Positions 12,085 to 23,668 of a stretch of DNA of 64,000 nt are shown here, piece after piece. Both the position numbers and the translations under genes were made by a program. Origin of the DNA: Tricholoma matsutake (Eukaryota; Basidiomycota; Agaricomycetes; Agaricales; Tricholomataceae); assembly GCA_026075535.2 (NCBI GenBank), contig AP026545.1, positions 9,982,001 through 10,046,000 on the forward strand. Reading direction: 5' to 3'. The first letter of the stretch is position 1; the number at the start of each line of letters is the position of its first letter. The notes below the pieces were generated by a model that saw nothing but the letters and a program-made list of their open reading frames with translations, was not told the origin of the DNA and did not search any database.

Positions 12085-13007
12085 TGAGTAACAACAACTT
12101 GTGGCATGCTGATGACCACAGCAACCTAATCCACAGAGGTCCTTGCCCGATGTGCAAGGACTATGCAATGTACATATACAACTACATGCTGTACCAGGGC
12201 AAGAAATTCCTTGATGCAGGAGACCATTGAGACCTGGACATATCTGCTAGGGAGATAGTCCAAGCAGATTGCAGATATGACAAGTACAAACTCAACATCC
12301 AAGGGCTCAGGTCTACCATTAGGAGACTTGAGCAAGAATTTGACCATCTTCACGATGAGCTTGATGGATGTTGGTCCAAGCAAGCAAGGGCTTGTGAACC
12401 CTCTACCTCACCTGAGAGACCTCATAGGAATCTTTATGCAAGTGCAGCTGCTCAGCCTGCACCACCTTGACCTCCTGCAGTTGACATACCTGCATTCCAT
12501 CCTGCTGCTGCCCCCCAAGCTGTGGCCTCTAGTTCTTCACACCCTGTCACTATCAACAAGGACACCCACATGCATGAGGCATTCCCACCTCTGCTGATCC
12601 AACCTCAACTGAGGATCACCACCTCAGAACCTGAGCCCCCCAGGACAAGTTACTTCACTCCAGCAGTATGACTGCATGGAGCTGCCCACTGACAACATAT
12701 CTGATGAGGAAGATTCTCATTGTGTCCCCCTCTCCCACCAACTGGACCTCTAGAAGAGGCCCAGTCCATCAACACCATGACTCTGACCCCAGTGTCAGAG
12801 TCCCCCATCTCCCAGATCCCATCACTGGCTTCCAACCTAGCGGCAACCATCATATCCAAACCCACTGTGCTGGAACACAAGCTCATCTCCTTGTCCCTGA
12901 ACCTGGTGGACACCCCCATGGTGGTGGACTCAAATGTCCTTATCCTCTCATCTCACAATGATGAGCCCATTCCTTACAATGACAAGCAGCCACTCAGCAA
13001 GTTCTGA
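12085..13007 (+). pseudogene. extra coiled-coil reading frame of gypsy element
   Basis: A cysteine motif (CPMCKDYAMYIYNYML) near 12150 and a heptad-like segment (LRSTIRRLEQEFDHLHDEL) near 12300-12360 are seen in one frame with a TGA between them, followed by a proline/serine-rich tail (12720-13007). Some basidiomycete chromoviruses carry an additional frame of this kind between chromodomain and 3' LTR; its role is not known to me. It is degraded here. Confidence 0.5.
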
Positions 13008-13077
13008 CATGGGACAACTCAATATACTGGAATCATCAAAAAGGCTTCCACCATTGGTTGAAGTCTAAGGGGGAGGG

Positions 13078-13285
13078 TGTGGTGATCTGGGGCTTTGCCA
13101 CAATGCTTATTTAATCTACCTTGCATTGACCTCAGGTCCTTGACTGATTCTTTATAAGGATCAGTCTTATATAATTTACTTTACCTTTTTACTACAGTCA
13201 CAAGTACCATGAACATAATATACATTAGTCATGTTCATTGTCAAGTGACCCCTTTAGTAAAAGGATCCCACAACAACAATGACAA
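13078..13285 (+). repeat. 3' LTR start of old gypsy element
   Basis: TGTGGTGATCTGGGG follows the polypurine tract GGGGGAGGG directly. A TATAAG-like box is at about 13153. The LTR end is not clear, because a decayed terminus of another element (see next entry) follows. No 5' partner is in the window. Confidence 0.65.
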
Positions 13286-14499
13286 TGAGCAGGATGACAG
13301 CGACAGGATGAGGAGATGCAAACCCACAGTGTGGGTTTCCATACCTGTGTGACCCACAGGTAGTACCTGTAGGAACAGGTTTCAGGTGGTGGGTGCAGGT
13401 AGACATTGAGTGACCCATACCTGTGATGTGCACTAGGTGGATCTGTTGTGGTACTTACCCCTATGTAGTCCACTGTGCTAGATCAAAATGCACTAGTTTA
13501 TTACAATGCATCCTTATCTTTATGTACTATTGTATGAGTGAAGTGAGCAAAATGAAGGTTCTTTTGAGAGATTGTACATCTTTCAAAGATGTTAAATGCC
13601 TTATCTTTCCAAAGACCTGAAAAGATGCCAAAGATGAGGCCCATGTTTGCTGATGCATAATAGTTTGTTTTCCTTTTTTTCCCATTATCCTATCATGTTG
13701 ACATCCAGCTGTCAGGAAGATAACAGCTCGCCACACCTGGACTAAGTAATATATTCAAGCCCAGTAAGGTGCAGTGATAAATGGAAACAAATAGAACTTG
13801 TTTTTTTCCCTCTGACAAATTTTATTTTATTTTTAGGCCCATCCTATCATGTTATGACATACTCAGCCAATGTGTGGATGATGACTCACCACATGCAGAC
13901 CTATAGGGTTAGCACAGTGATAGCCAAAAAATGACTGCTTACATTGTTCTAGTTGGCCAGGACATCAACTGCCATAGAAAAATTGCATGCATCGCAGTCT
14001 GGTCATTGCATCAGAACAACCTGTGGTTGACAAACAAGTCTAAGTCTGCAAGGAGTTTTTGGTCCATCTGGATGACCTTCCAGGACCAAATTTAGTACTT
14101 GCCTCGCAACCAAACCTACCAAAGTCTCATCATGTATTACCTTACAAGTTTGCAAAACAGCCTCAAGTTGTTCCAGGCTTGATTTTGCCTCATCTGACCT
14201 GTGTTGCAGCTCCTACAGCTGTCATAACATTACGAGTCCTCATCACAAATGGATTTGATGACCATGTGATGCTATCAATGCAATGGCGACTGTGATGAAC
14301 ACTTTTTACACCCACCAAGGGTTTATCCTTCTCAACAATAAGGTGGGTGTGCTTATGGTCAATACATATCATATCCACAACAATACCTAGGCAACAACTT
14401 AACAAGGCAGCTAATTCAGAACACATTCCATTGAGGCCTGTGGCATGTGATCTGATGGTGAGAATTGCGAGATATTCTGCATTTCCAAGTCTGGCCTCT
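13286..14499. other. no recognised gene; decayed element end and broken ORF
   Basis: Near 13390-13434 the sequence ends in an inverted hAT-like terminus (reverse complement starts TAGTGCACATC) with no partner found. An open frame at 14059-14295 (78 codons) has no family I recognise; it may be a remnant of a host gene into which the hAT at 14508 jumped, since readable sequence resumes after 16258. No RNA gene seen. Confidence 0.4.
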
Positions 14500-14507
14500 G
14501 TGAGCTG

Positions 14508-16257
14508 TAGGCAATAGCATGGGTACTCCCACAGGTACATGCAGGTGTCGATTCCTGCCCGGGTTTCGCTAAGCATATAAATTATTCTATCTAAACTAAT
14601 AAATATTTAATTATACTAAGAACCACCACCTCGCATTTGTGAGCGAGAGGGGGATGGTGGTGGTGATTTTTGGGCCATCATCATCTCCATTGTTGACCCC
14701 ATTGTCCTGTCCCCTTCTGTCACCCTTTGTTGTTGGCTGCTAGCACCCATGATCCACCCCACAAGCAGTGGCTCGCAGGGCTGGGGGTGGGTGCTGGGTC
14801 GTTCCCCATTGTTGTGTGCATCCCCATCATTCATTGCCATCATCCCCCCCTTGCCATTGTTCCCCTCTTGCCGTTGTTCCTCACCCTCACTGTTGTTCCC
14901 CCCTTGCCATCTCCTATGGCCCTGTTACAAGGTGGTTGTGGTTGCTGTCACTGTTGCCCGCCTTCTCCTGGTTGTCGTCAGTGGTTGGGGGTGGTGGCAG
15001 GCATTGGTCATCAGGTTCTGTTGTCATCCCCCCATTTTCCGGCTGTCCATTGCCCTCTGCATGCTGGTCATCTGTCAGTGGCATTGGAGTGCTGGCTATT
15101 GGGCATATCTATGTAGTTGGTGGTCGAACACCTGCAATCCACCTTGCAAGCAGGGGCTTGCAACTGTGGTGGCAGGTGCTGGTTGTTGGGTTCCTGTTGT
15201 GTTCATTGCCATTCCTGCTGTACCTTCATCATCGTCATCATGGTTGTCAGTAGTTCAAAGTAGCACCTGAAAACATTGTTAGTAAATGAAAATGAAACAA
15301 GAAAGAAATACTTACCTGTGGCCCAAGAGATGGACAACATGTTGTCCGTCCCTTGGGCCTTTGTTTGCCCTCTGGTTTGCCTCCTCGTCATCTCATAGGC
15401 ACCTTGTCCTCCCTGTTTTCCTGGTGCTGGGCCATCTGTCATTGCTCTGGGTTGTTTCATACCACCCAGCCCACCCCGTGACTCACAAGCAGGGGCTTGT
15501 GGCAGTGGTAGGGTGATGTCATCGCCATCATCAGCAAAGCCTAGAGGTTAGTCACAATAAAATGAAAAGAGAAAAGAACAAAAAACTTACCTAAGGTACA
15601 AAAGATAAATAACACATCAACAATCAACAAAGATGTGATGTGTGCACAACAAGACCAAATGGTCTGTGTGCATCCTGGGTATATAAACCCACCCATTTCT
15701 AACAGCTAGGCTGGGCTCACCCCCCTTTCAAATATGTAGTTATATAGTTTTTATAAGGGCAACCTAAGCCTCTAGCAAAGGGAAATCTGAAGAGAAAACT
15801 CTAAGGATCCCCATGCTGATGCCCAGTATATGTGAAGATGACAAAAATCAAATATAACCTAAAAATAGAAAAAGGCAGAGATAGGCGGATCAAGGCCACC
15901 GAATGACATCATACCAAGGGGTATGTGTCAGAAGGGGTACTCCACCTCTAAATATAAAAGTGTCAACATGTACAAACATGATAGCAAGGGAAAATTAGTA
16001 ATAAAATCCGGAAAAATCATAGAAAATGAAGAATAGAAGGAAATGAGGTGGGGAAAAATATAGGACGAACATAAAAAATAGGAAAAACACACAGGGCACC
16101 CCCCTAGTCCCCTTACAATTTTACATAGATTAAATAATAGACACTAAGTAATATATACATATTAGACTTTGAAATGAGGCTCCCTCTTGGTGACGGGTAG
16201 GTTGTGGGTTATGGGTTATGATTTCATGACCTGTACCCATACCCGTGCTATTGCCTA
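14508..16257. mobile_element. non-autonomous hAT-like element carrying hairpin repeats
   Basis: A perfect 8-bp target duplication GTGAGCTG flanks the element (14500-14507, 16258-16265). The termini are inverted repeats starting TAGGCAATAGCA and continuing GGGTA. Inside are minus-strand units of the hairpin/intron cassette: a long hairpin at 15320-15359, intron-like cassettes at 15267-15315 and 15541-15590, and GCAAGCAGGGGCTTGC-type hairpins near 14752, 15138 and 15478. An unrelated small repeat occupies 15752-16115. The long open frames at 14727-15270 are low-complexity, not genes. Confidence 0.88.
15752..16115 (+). repeat. MITE-like repeat, copy 1
   Basis: This stretch of about 364 bp, from TATAAGGGCAAC to TAGTCCCCTTA, is closely similar to 28227-28651. 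Termini are weakly inverted. Because the second copy has a near-perfect target duplication, this is best read as a small non-autonomous DNA transposon. No coding capacity. Confidence 0.75.
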
Positions 16258-18653
16258 GTGAGCTGTGGCAACACCACACCATCGCTTGTGAGTACTGATA
16301 TGCCAGATGGGCAGCTGAAGCAGATCTTTGGAGTTCCAGACCAGAAGTGCACTGTGCACATAAGCACATATGCTATTCTCTGTTGAACCATGGTGTTGCT
16401 CCTGTCATCATTGTTTCTGTTCCAGAGGTGTGGGAATACAGGTGGCTGTACACTTTTTTCAACTTCAACCATTCCTTTGACCCACCATTGTATCACCCTC
16501 ATGGTTTGGCTTCTGAAACCTTCCAAAGTGGGTGTACCATGGCTCTTCTGGCTTGTTTTCTCAAATTCACCTATTTTTCAGCCCTCCTTTGACTATGAGG
16601 AGAGCAACAACCAAATCCATCCTGCATATGCTTACCTGGATTGCTTCCTGCTTTCGATACAATCAGGAACCACAGCAACACCCCATGAGACAAAAGTGGA
16701 CACTAGGCTAGCTCAATGATGACAAGGAACACCAAACAACAGTAAGCAACAGCAATGGGACTACCCTACAACCCACTGCAACAGCAAAAAAGTGAGATAG
16801 GGATTGCAACAGAAAGGGGGTGTATGTTTTTGATTTTATTCTTTATTCTTTCTCTTACTAACATGCTATTCTACAGGCAGGGCAGGACAATGATGACAAT
16901 GAACCAGAAATGCTGATGGCAACCCAGGAGCTGTGACTGTGGGTGAAGAACTGTGATGATGATTCAAATGACCCCACAACCATGGAGCGACGATGATGAT
17001 ACTCAACCCGGGAAAACCACCAAAACAGCCGATGAGGCAACCGATGATATTTGCGATGAGTCAGAGGAAGGGTGCAATGCATTCCAAATGTTCATGGTCC
17101 AACCTGTGGGAAGATAACTAGTTGGTACTAGTCGTGGAGGTAGTGCTATAGGAGACGAAGGTGTTTGGCATGGTCCAATCAAGTATCGATTGATATCGAG
17201 GATGATCAATGAGATCGATGGTGAACAATGTTGATTGTCGATGGTCAATGTGTGAATTCTGAGAACCCTTCAATAGGTCGATAGTATACAAAGACTATAG
17301 CCGATGGCTAGGAAGTGTTGGAATGGTTGCTAGTGCTAATGATCAGAGGATCATTGAAAGATTGAGGACGATGATGGTCATAGAGGTTTCTCGTTGATCA
17401 AGAAAACTCATAGAAGTTTAGATTGTTTGAGAGGATAGATCTGATTCTTAGAACTTAATACAAGATGATAGGTGAAGACGATTTCTTGTATTTTCAAGTA
17501 GATACTACAGAGTTTTATATGTTTTAAAAGAAACTTCCTAAAATGGTATAAGAAACATGTGTAGAACATGAGGCAAAAGATATGAGTTAAGGCACAAGGC
17601 CAAAAAGGAGACTGTAATCCAAACAAGAAGGAGATATATCATATGATAAAAGAGTAGTAAAGAGAAAGAACTAAAAGAGACTGTCCTTTGTGTATAAACC
17701 ATGCTAAGTCTCACAATAATCCATCCAGCGGGTTCTGTACATGGTAGGGAGTTGGAACGAGGCTGACCTACTATCAGCAGGTTTGAGCACAAGTTGGAAT
17801 ACTTTCTGGTGCATGGTTTTCCACCATTTAGATAACAAATGCAGTGCCCGATGTTGCTCATAGTCTCTCGATATTGATCGATAATGCTCAACAATGGTTG
17901 ACAATGTTCGATTGCAGTCACGGCTGTTTGAAGTTTGATCGGGGATGTTCAATGGTCATTTAGAGGAATCTGAGAGGCTTTCGAGGTAGTCCTAAGGTTG
18001 TGCAATGTGGTTTCTTGGTACAATCGATGTTGCTGGTGATGTTTCGATGCAGTCAATATGATATCGCAATTGATAGACTGGGTCGCGCTGTGTCTGGGAC
18101 CTTGTAGGAGTTAGCCGATGTGATTAGAATGTGGTTAGAATGATGTATCGGCCTTTGAACCGAGGAGACAACCTATCAACAATGGTAGTCAAAACCAAAA
18201 AGTTGGTAGCAGCCAGCAGCAGTGAGGTGGCCACAGGGGCATACAGCCTGACAGCATGGGTAGAATGGTGAGGAGAGTGAGGCAATCATGGACAAGGGGT
18301 ATATTAGCTTTTTATTTTTTATTTTCCACACTAGCATGCAACCACAGCAGAATGATGACAAAGAGATATGATTGTGCATAGTGAACCACAATGATGATCC
18401 AGGACCTACCATGACAGGCCAAGAACCCTGACAGAGACAAAAGTATCTACATGGCAACAGGCTGAGGATGGGATGGTGGACAACGGGGGCAATGATGGAT
18501 AAGGCACAGCTGGCTAGGTGGAAGGCAGCAAAGGGGGTGGTGGCAGACAGTGAGGGGCAGCAGAAAGGGTGGCCAGGTGGCAAGGGCTGAGCTGTGCTCT
18601 GCCTGCTTGGTTTGAGGCCAGGATTCCTGATACCATCTGCACTGTAAATGTTG
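16258..18653. other. gene-poor stretch with cassette remnants
   Basis: An intron-like cassette with GTATGT, TTACTAAC and CTACAG lies at 16822-16876 on the plus strand, and a decayed one at about 18307-18354. Between 17170 and 18060 the motif ATCGAT/TCGAT recurs, and the two ends of that stretch (about 17183-17200 and 17868-17885) are roughly inverted, possibly an old inverted-repeat transposon. Open frame 16390-16719 is not recognised. No convincing gene. Confidence 0.4.
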
Positions 18654-18658
18654 TTTTG

Positions 18659-19471
18659 TGTAAGTCTGGCCCCACAGACTCACGACATTACGACAAGTTA
18701 ATTTACCTATGCCACTGCTACACACTTCCACGGTGCCGGCACACCACACACATCGCCAATACAACCACCCTTGCTGCCAACACAGCCACCTACAGTGCAT
18801 AAACAACTCACCAACACCAGACATACCAATGTCTGTGTTACATTACTACGCCACCATTACACACTTCCACGGCACTGGCACAGCCACACACATTGCCAAC
18901 ACAACCACCCTCGCTGCTGGCACAGCCACCTATGGCACATAAACAACTCACCAACACCAGATATACCAATGTCTGTGTTACAGTGAGTTACAGCCACCCT
19001 ATGCCGCCAACACACTCCCACAGCACCGACACAGCCACACACATTGCCGACACAATCACCCTCGCTGCCAGCACAGCCACCAGCAAATATGACAACAACA
19101 CACCAGCAACATGCATCCTGGCAACAGCACCATACATCCTTATTACCCTTCCATCCACATCCAGCAGTGCCGACATTATCCTATTGATGTGGTACCTTCC
19201 TATTATGTGACTACACCCAATGCAGCCTTCCCAAATCACACACTACACTTGATGCAGCCTTTTACTTACACGGTCGATCTTTTTCTTATATATTACTTAT
19301 TTTTTATTCCTTAACCTTTGTTCCTACTTCCATACAATGAAGGTATAGTAACTTCCTATTCTTTTATTTGTAGTAACTTATGGTTCCTACTTCCATGCAA
19401 CAAAGATAATTTGATCCTGTCTTTTAGTAAACCTAAGTCTAGTGTAGGCTGCCAAACTTGGCATCCTTCCA
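18659..19471 (+). repeat. solo LTR of gypsy-3 family, 813 bp
   Basis: Sequence from TGTAAGTCTGGCCCC to ATCCTTCCA matches the LTRs of the gypsy element at 57599-63604. It is flanked by a perfect 5-bp target duplication TTTTG (18654-18658, 19472-19476) with no internal region, so it is a solo LTR left by LTR-LTR recombination. U3 holds about three tandem units of 139-151 bp, each beginning near ACACTTCCAC (18722, 18861, 19012). Confidence 0.93.
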
Positions 19472-19476
19472 TTTTG

Positions 19477-20270
19477 TGTATCTAGCACAACAAGTATTTT
19501 TTTGCACAATGATGCCACAATCAATGAACCACAAATTCACCAGTTCCCAAAATGACCCACAAGTGCAAGAGGTTTGATGCAATCCCACCCTGATCTGTTC
19601 CTTTTTGGGATTTTGGTGGGACCGGAAAGAACCTCAAAACCCTTGAATTTGGCCCATTTTGTCCACTACCAGAATTGGGCCTTCAAGGCCTCACATGACG
19701 TTGGCCACAAGTGCCAGTGGTGAACCTAGCAGAATCAATCAGCTATAGCTCTCTGTAGTATGTAGACAGTGGCACAAATACACACAGATATAAGGAATAG
19801 ATAATATATTCTAATGTATAATGGAATCACCACTATACTATCTGAGTCTAAAGTGTAAAGAAAATGAGAAGCCACACATCCCTGAGCAAGACCCTCCAAA
19901 ACACATCACATGCTAGTGATTAGCCACACTCGTACCTATCCACCATTCTCCATATGCCCCCACAGGTGACTGCCCACACGCAAGGTGCTGTTGTTGATGC
20001 ACAAGTGGCCATGTTGGGTGTAGCAAGCTCACAACGGGTGATAATCTGCATGAGGGCAACATGAGGGGTATGTTTTGACCAGCAGAGCTTGAAGATCTCG
20101 CTAATCATCATTCCTGAATCTCGGCATTATGGCATTTCGCTTTTGAAGGAAAAGCTTCTGTGTTCAAAGACAGTTTCAGATGCTGTGAGAAGTCACTTAT
20201 TAATATAGAAGCAAGACAATCCCCGACTCTATTAGAAATTTAAGGTGGATTAATCCCAACAACTAGCAGC
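19477..20270. other. intergenic, no gene seen
   Basis: AT-rich downstream region of the P450 gene. Short open frames only, none recognised; no repeat structure beyond the small element that follows. Confidence 0.5.
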
Positions 20271-20473
20271 AGGAAAATCACACATTATTTTTCTAGCTTT
20301 ATAAAGCCACTCCAAAGCTGAAAAAGGCGCAAAGTTGAAAGTGGTATAGCTCAGGTCTAATTTTAGTAAAGTTGAGGTAATTTCAGCATCATTTTTGGTG
20401 GGAAAATGACTTTAAAATTTGGCCAAAAAAGTCAAAAAAAGTCAAAAAGTCAAAAATAATGTGTGATTTTCCT
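20271..20473. repeat. 203-bp inverted-repeat element
   Basis: The two ends are perfect 22-bp inverted repeats (20271-20292 and 20452-20473; arm AGGAAAATCACACATTATTT plus two T). Short AAAAGTC repeats lie inside the right arm. It looks like a small MITE about 55 bp beyond the P450 stop codon; a target duplication is not obvious. It could alternatively form a hairpin in the P450 3' UTR. Confidence 0.7.
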
Positions 20474-20528
20474 AATGTAACGAACCCAAAAACATAGAAA
20501 GACAGAGTTTTACATATTTTCGGCTTGA

Positions 20529-22242
20529 CTAAATTCTTTTTACAAATTCTACATCAAGATCATGCGGAATACTAAGCCCAAAAGCGCCGAATTCATTCTT
20601 GATATGATCAGCATGGATGCTATTTCCAGGGAGCGTCCAAACATAGTGCATGAGAAGCATGCAGATCAAGGTCCGTTGCTAGAAAGAAGTCAATAACTTA
20701 TGAGATATCTGATCAACAGAAAAAGGATGATCCCAACAAACCTCAAACAATGAGAACTGACGAGCGACACATTGACGAGGACCGATGCCGAATGGGATAT
20801 TGATAACGGGACTAGGCATACTGTCGATGAACCTATACGGGTCAAACTTTTCTGGATCAGGCCAGTTGCGGGGGTTGTGGTGTACCGCGCAAACGTTTGG
20901 GACTACCGAAGTACCTTTGGGGATGTGATACTTTCCTAGGGTCACCGGTTCGATGGTCCAGCGGGCTGGAAGGAGGGAGATAGGACTGTTAATCCGTAAT
21001 GCCTCTTTGATGCAGGCGTTGAGGAATTCAACTGCTTTCATGTCGTCGATTGTGGGCTCTGATCTTCCGTTGAGTACGGAGAGAACTTCGGCGCGGGCTC
21101 GGGTTTGATATTCTGGGTGTTTCGCGAGGTGGTAGATTAAAGTGGAAAGAGCTCCTGATGTGGTGTCCTAAGGGTGAAAAAAAGTATTAGGATCATGAGA
21201 GAAAATACGAGGAAGTATTTTCTGTACGTGTCCAGCAGAAAATAAGATGGCGAGATTCGATCGCAACTCTTCGTTTGATAGAGTGACGTCATCCAAGAGA
21301 TAGCTGAGTAGGTCATGGCCAAGATCTTTCTTCTTCATCTGCATCAAACCGTCGTATCGAGAGTTGAGAGAATTGACGTCGTCAATCACATCATGACGCG
21401 GGAACCAGTCATCGAGAAAGGGGAAGATCAAGCGCGTTGGAGTCGCGATCCGAGACATGACACGATTGAAATGATCAACGAAAGAGTCTTCAACTGCTTG
21501 TAGAGCTTGGAAGTTATGCCCTAGGAGTGCCGTGCCGACCACATCTAATGTGTAGCGCTGTACAAGAAGTCATCAGATCCCCTGACATACTTGAAAAGAG
21601 ACGGAAACACCTGTGCAAGATCGGTGAAGCGATAGACACCACCAGAACCCATGCGTTCAAACAGTTCATAGGAGAGGGTAACGAATCGATGAACCGGGAT
21701 TTCACGATCAAACGCCGCCTTTACAGATGCTGAATGGCGTTTCCACATTGCGCCATTCGAAAAGACCACATTAGAACCGCTGAGGAAGGTAAAATGAAGA
21801 TGGTCTTGATAATTCTTTTTAGGGAAGCGTGTCATGTCTTGGCACACAGTCTTGACGAGCTGAAAAGAAAAGTTCACTATACTAATGCATGATCATTTAG
21901 CGCAGGACATACGTTTGCATCAAGAACATGAACACCCCATTTTCCCAGCATGTACACGAGGACTACACCCTCCCCACGTTTTGCGAATGGCAATATGAGT
22001 CTCCGGACTCGGGAATCGACTGATTCTCGGCAGGCATAGCTCCATATTGTTGCATACGGCGAGACTTTTGGAAGGTGTCTCAATTCCGAGGGGACAGTAA
22101 ACAAGTACTCCATTACACAGAAGATGCTGAGGAAGACACAGATGAAGGGGAAGACCCGAAAATCGAGCAGAAGGGCTGCAAATTGTTTAGGAAAAAGAAC
22201 AGCGACATGTGAGTCGAGCGAGGAGGAAATGGAAGAGAGCAT
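20529..22242 (-). CDS. cytochrome P450 monooxygenase
   Basis: Five exons join in frame: 22242-21913, 21859-21611, 21557-21228, 21167-20742, 20678-20529, giving 494 residues, a normal P450 length. Introns are 53, 53, 60 and 63 nt with GT-AG ends. A hydrophobic anchor lies at about residues 25-48, so it should sit in the ER membrane. Motifs: C-helix WKRH, I-helix AGH-DTTSG across the third intron (301-308), K-helix ExxR (E358-R361), PERF-like DPYRF (412-416) and the haem loop FGIGPRQCVA with Cys436. The residue after Cys-x is Ala rather than the commoner Gly. It catalyses oxygen insertion with a reductase partner; the substrate cannot be told. It diverges from the MFS transporter. All exon lengths are multiples of three. 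Subfamily is not assigned. Confidence 0.92.
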
Positions 22243-23668
22243 GATGAGAGAATAGAGGATTCATTCTTTCAACCTTTATAGCCTTTAATGTACGGAATAA
22301 TTGAAATTTTTAGATGGCATGCATTTTAAAAGTCGATGAGGTTACCTGTAGACAAAGTACTTACATTCTGAAGGCGGGTTCTAAAAATTTGCACACCTCG
22401 TGGGTCCTGAATTTTGATAGAATCTAAGCCGATTTCAGACGTCCTAGAGCTAGGCGAGAGGTCTGGCACTACGATTTTTGTTGAAAACTTGTCCTCGGGA
22501 ATGAAAAACGTAATATATGCGAATTTTTACGACCTGCCTATCATTATGAATGTGGCTTGAATGACAGGAAGCTTGTGGATCATCCGAACGCCTCGAATCA
22601 TTCATTACGATGGAGATGCGTAGACCTATGCAATTGAAGTGTCATCGAGTGAATGCTCAATCGATCACGTGTCAGAGTCGGACCGGGCCTGTTCCGGTCG
22701 CTCGGCTCCCCTGCCAAAATTGAAGACGTCCGCCCTGAAAACCAAACCGCTGGTCTTGGATCCACTTTTATCCGGACAATGGCGGTGATCGGGCCGTATC
22801 CGGAAGGGTTATAGCTAGGCACGGATGTGGAAATGCATTCTTTTGACAATTCGATCACCGATCCGGCCGATCCGAATTCACATCATTGCAGGACTATGCT
22901 GTTCCTAGAAATGTGCCTGGATCATCCGGATAAGTGCCTGGAACATATATCCAAGTTACTTTTCGGGGGTCCTCCTGCACATCACTACGGAAGTCAAATA
23001 CGTGAGTCGCTCACGCAAATCACTCGGGCTAGGTGCAACTAAAAGAATCACGACCAAATTCGGGCACGGTGAATTAGGAGGGTTAGATTTTACTGCGAGC
23101 TTGCTGCGAGCCACAAGATTTTTTTATCGTTTGGCTAGGCGTTGTTGGCGATAACTCGGACAACACAACTTGAACGTGAATTAGTAATACAAAAAAGGAA
23201 ATTGACTACCCCCCCGTTAGTTTCCGGAAGGGTTGTAATCTCACCGACTCGAAAAATTAGAGCGACGCCAAGAAAAAAATCCCGAAATATCAGGCATCGA
23301 TCACAAAAGTTTTCACAGCTTCCTTTGTTTTACAGTTACTGTTCTGAATACACTTGCCAACTTAACGTTGTTACATCATACTTAATTATCTTCTTCCGCG
23401 ACAACCCCGGACAGGCTGGACGTGCCGAGTCACTTCTCAACTTCTCCCGCTGACCTGACTGCTTCCATTCCATGCCGATGGGATCGAATAAGTCTCCCCT
23501 CGCAAGAATGGAACATGTCTAAAGTTAATAATGACAGCAATAATGAAGATTAGAAGCATTACTTAGATCCTACTAATCCGCTTGTGGAACTACTTACGGA
23601 GATGTCTAAATAACTGTTACTACTCTCGGAATTCCGACTCGAGGCATACAGCCTTGTCCCGTTCACCC
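22243..23668. promoter_or_regulatory. divergent P450/MFS intergenic region with shared repeat
   Basis: This 1.4-kb region lies between two divergent starts. At 23381-23502 is a repeat of about 120 bp, starting CTTAATTATCTT and ending AGTCTCCCCTCG, which recurs almost unchanged at 33176-33303 upstream of the DyP gene. It lies 167 bp before the MFS ATG. A bidirectional promoter or shared regulatory cassette is possible; a small transposon copy is the alternative. No other feature seen. Confidence 0.6.

Larger units (their letters stand above)
5398..13285 (+). mobile_element. old Ty3/gypsy chromovirus, 5' end removed by copia insertion
   Basis: Degraded gag, protease, RT, RNase H, integrase, chromodomain and an extra downstream reading frame follow in Ty3/gypsy order. 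The 5' LTR is not in the window because the copia element sits in the leader. The 3' LTR begins at 13078 after a polypurine tract (GGGGGAGGG). Frameshifts and stops are frequent and CpG is very scarce, so this is the oldest large element here. Two later insertions are seen: a stretch at about 8775-9100 between RT and RNase H, and a hAT at 10556-11374. The right boundary is uncertain. Confidence 0.85.

Noticed and set aside
14727..15270. Long overlapping open frames of 129-173 codons
   Set aside because: They are pyrimidine-rich low-complexity repeat units inside a hAT element, with no domain.
17183..17885. Inverted-repeat transposon with ATCGAT-rich ends
   Set aside because: The ends match only partly and no target duplication was found; kept as a remark only.
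18659..19471. Helitron, because of the GTCTGTGGGGCCAGAC hairpin near one end
   Set aside because: 5-bp target duplications and the same sequence at both ends of gypsy-3 show it is an LTR.
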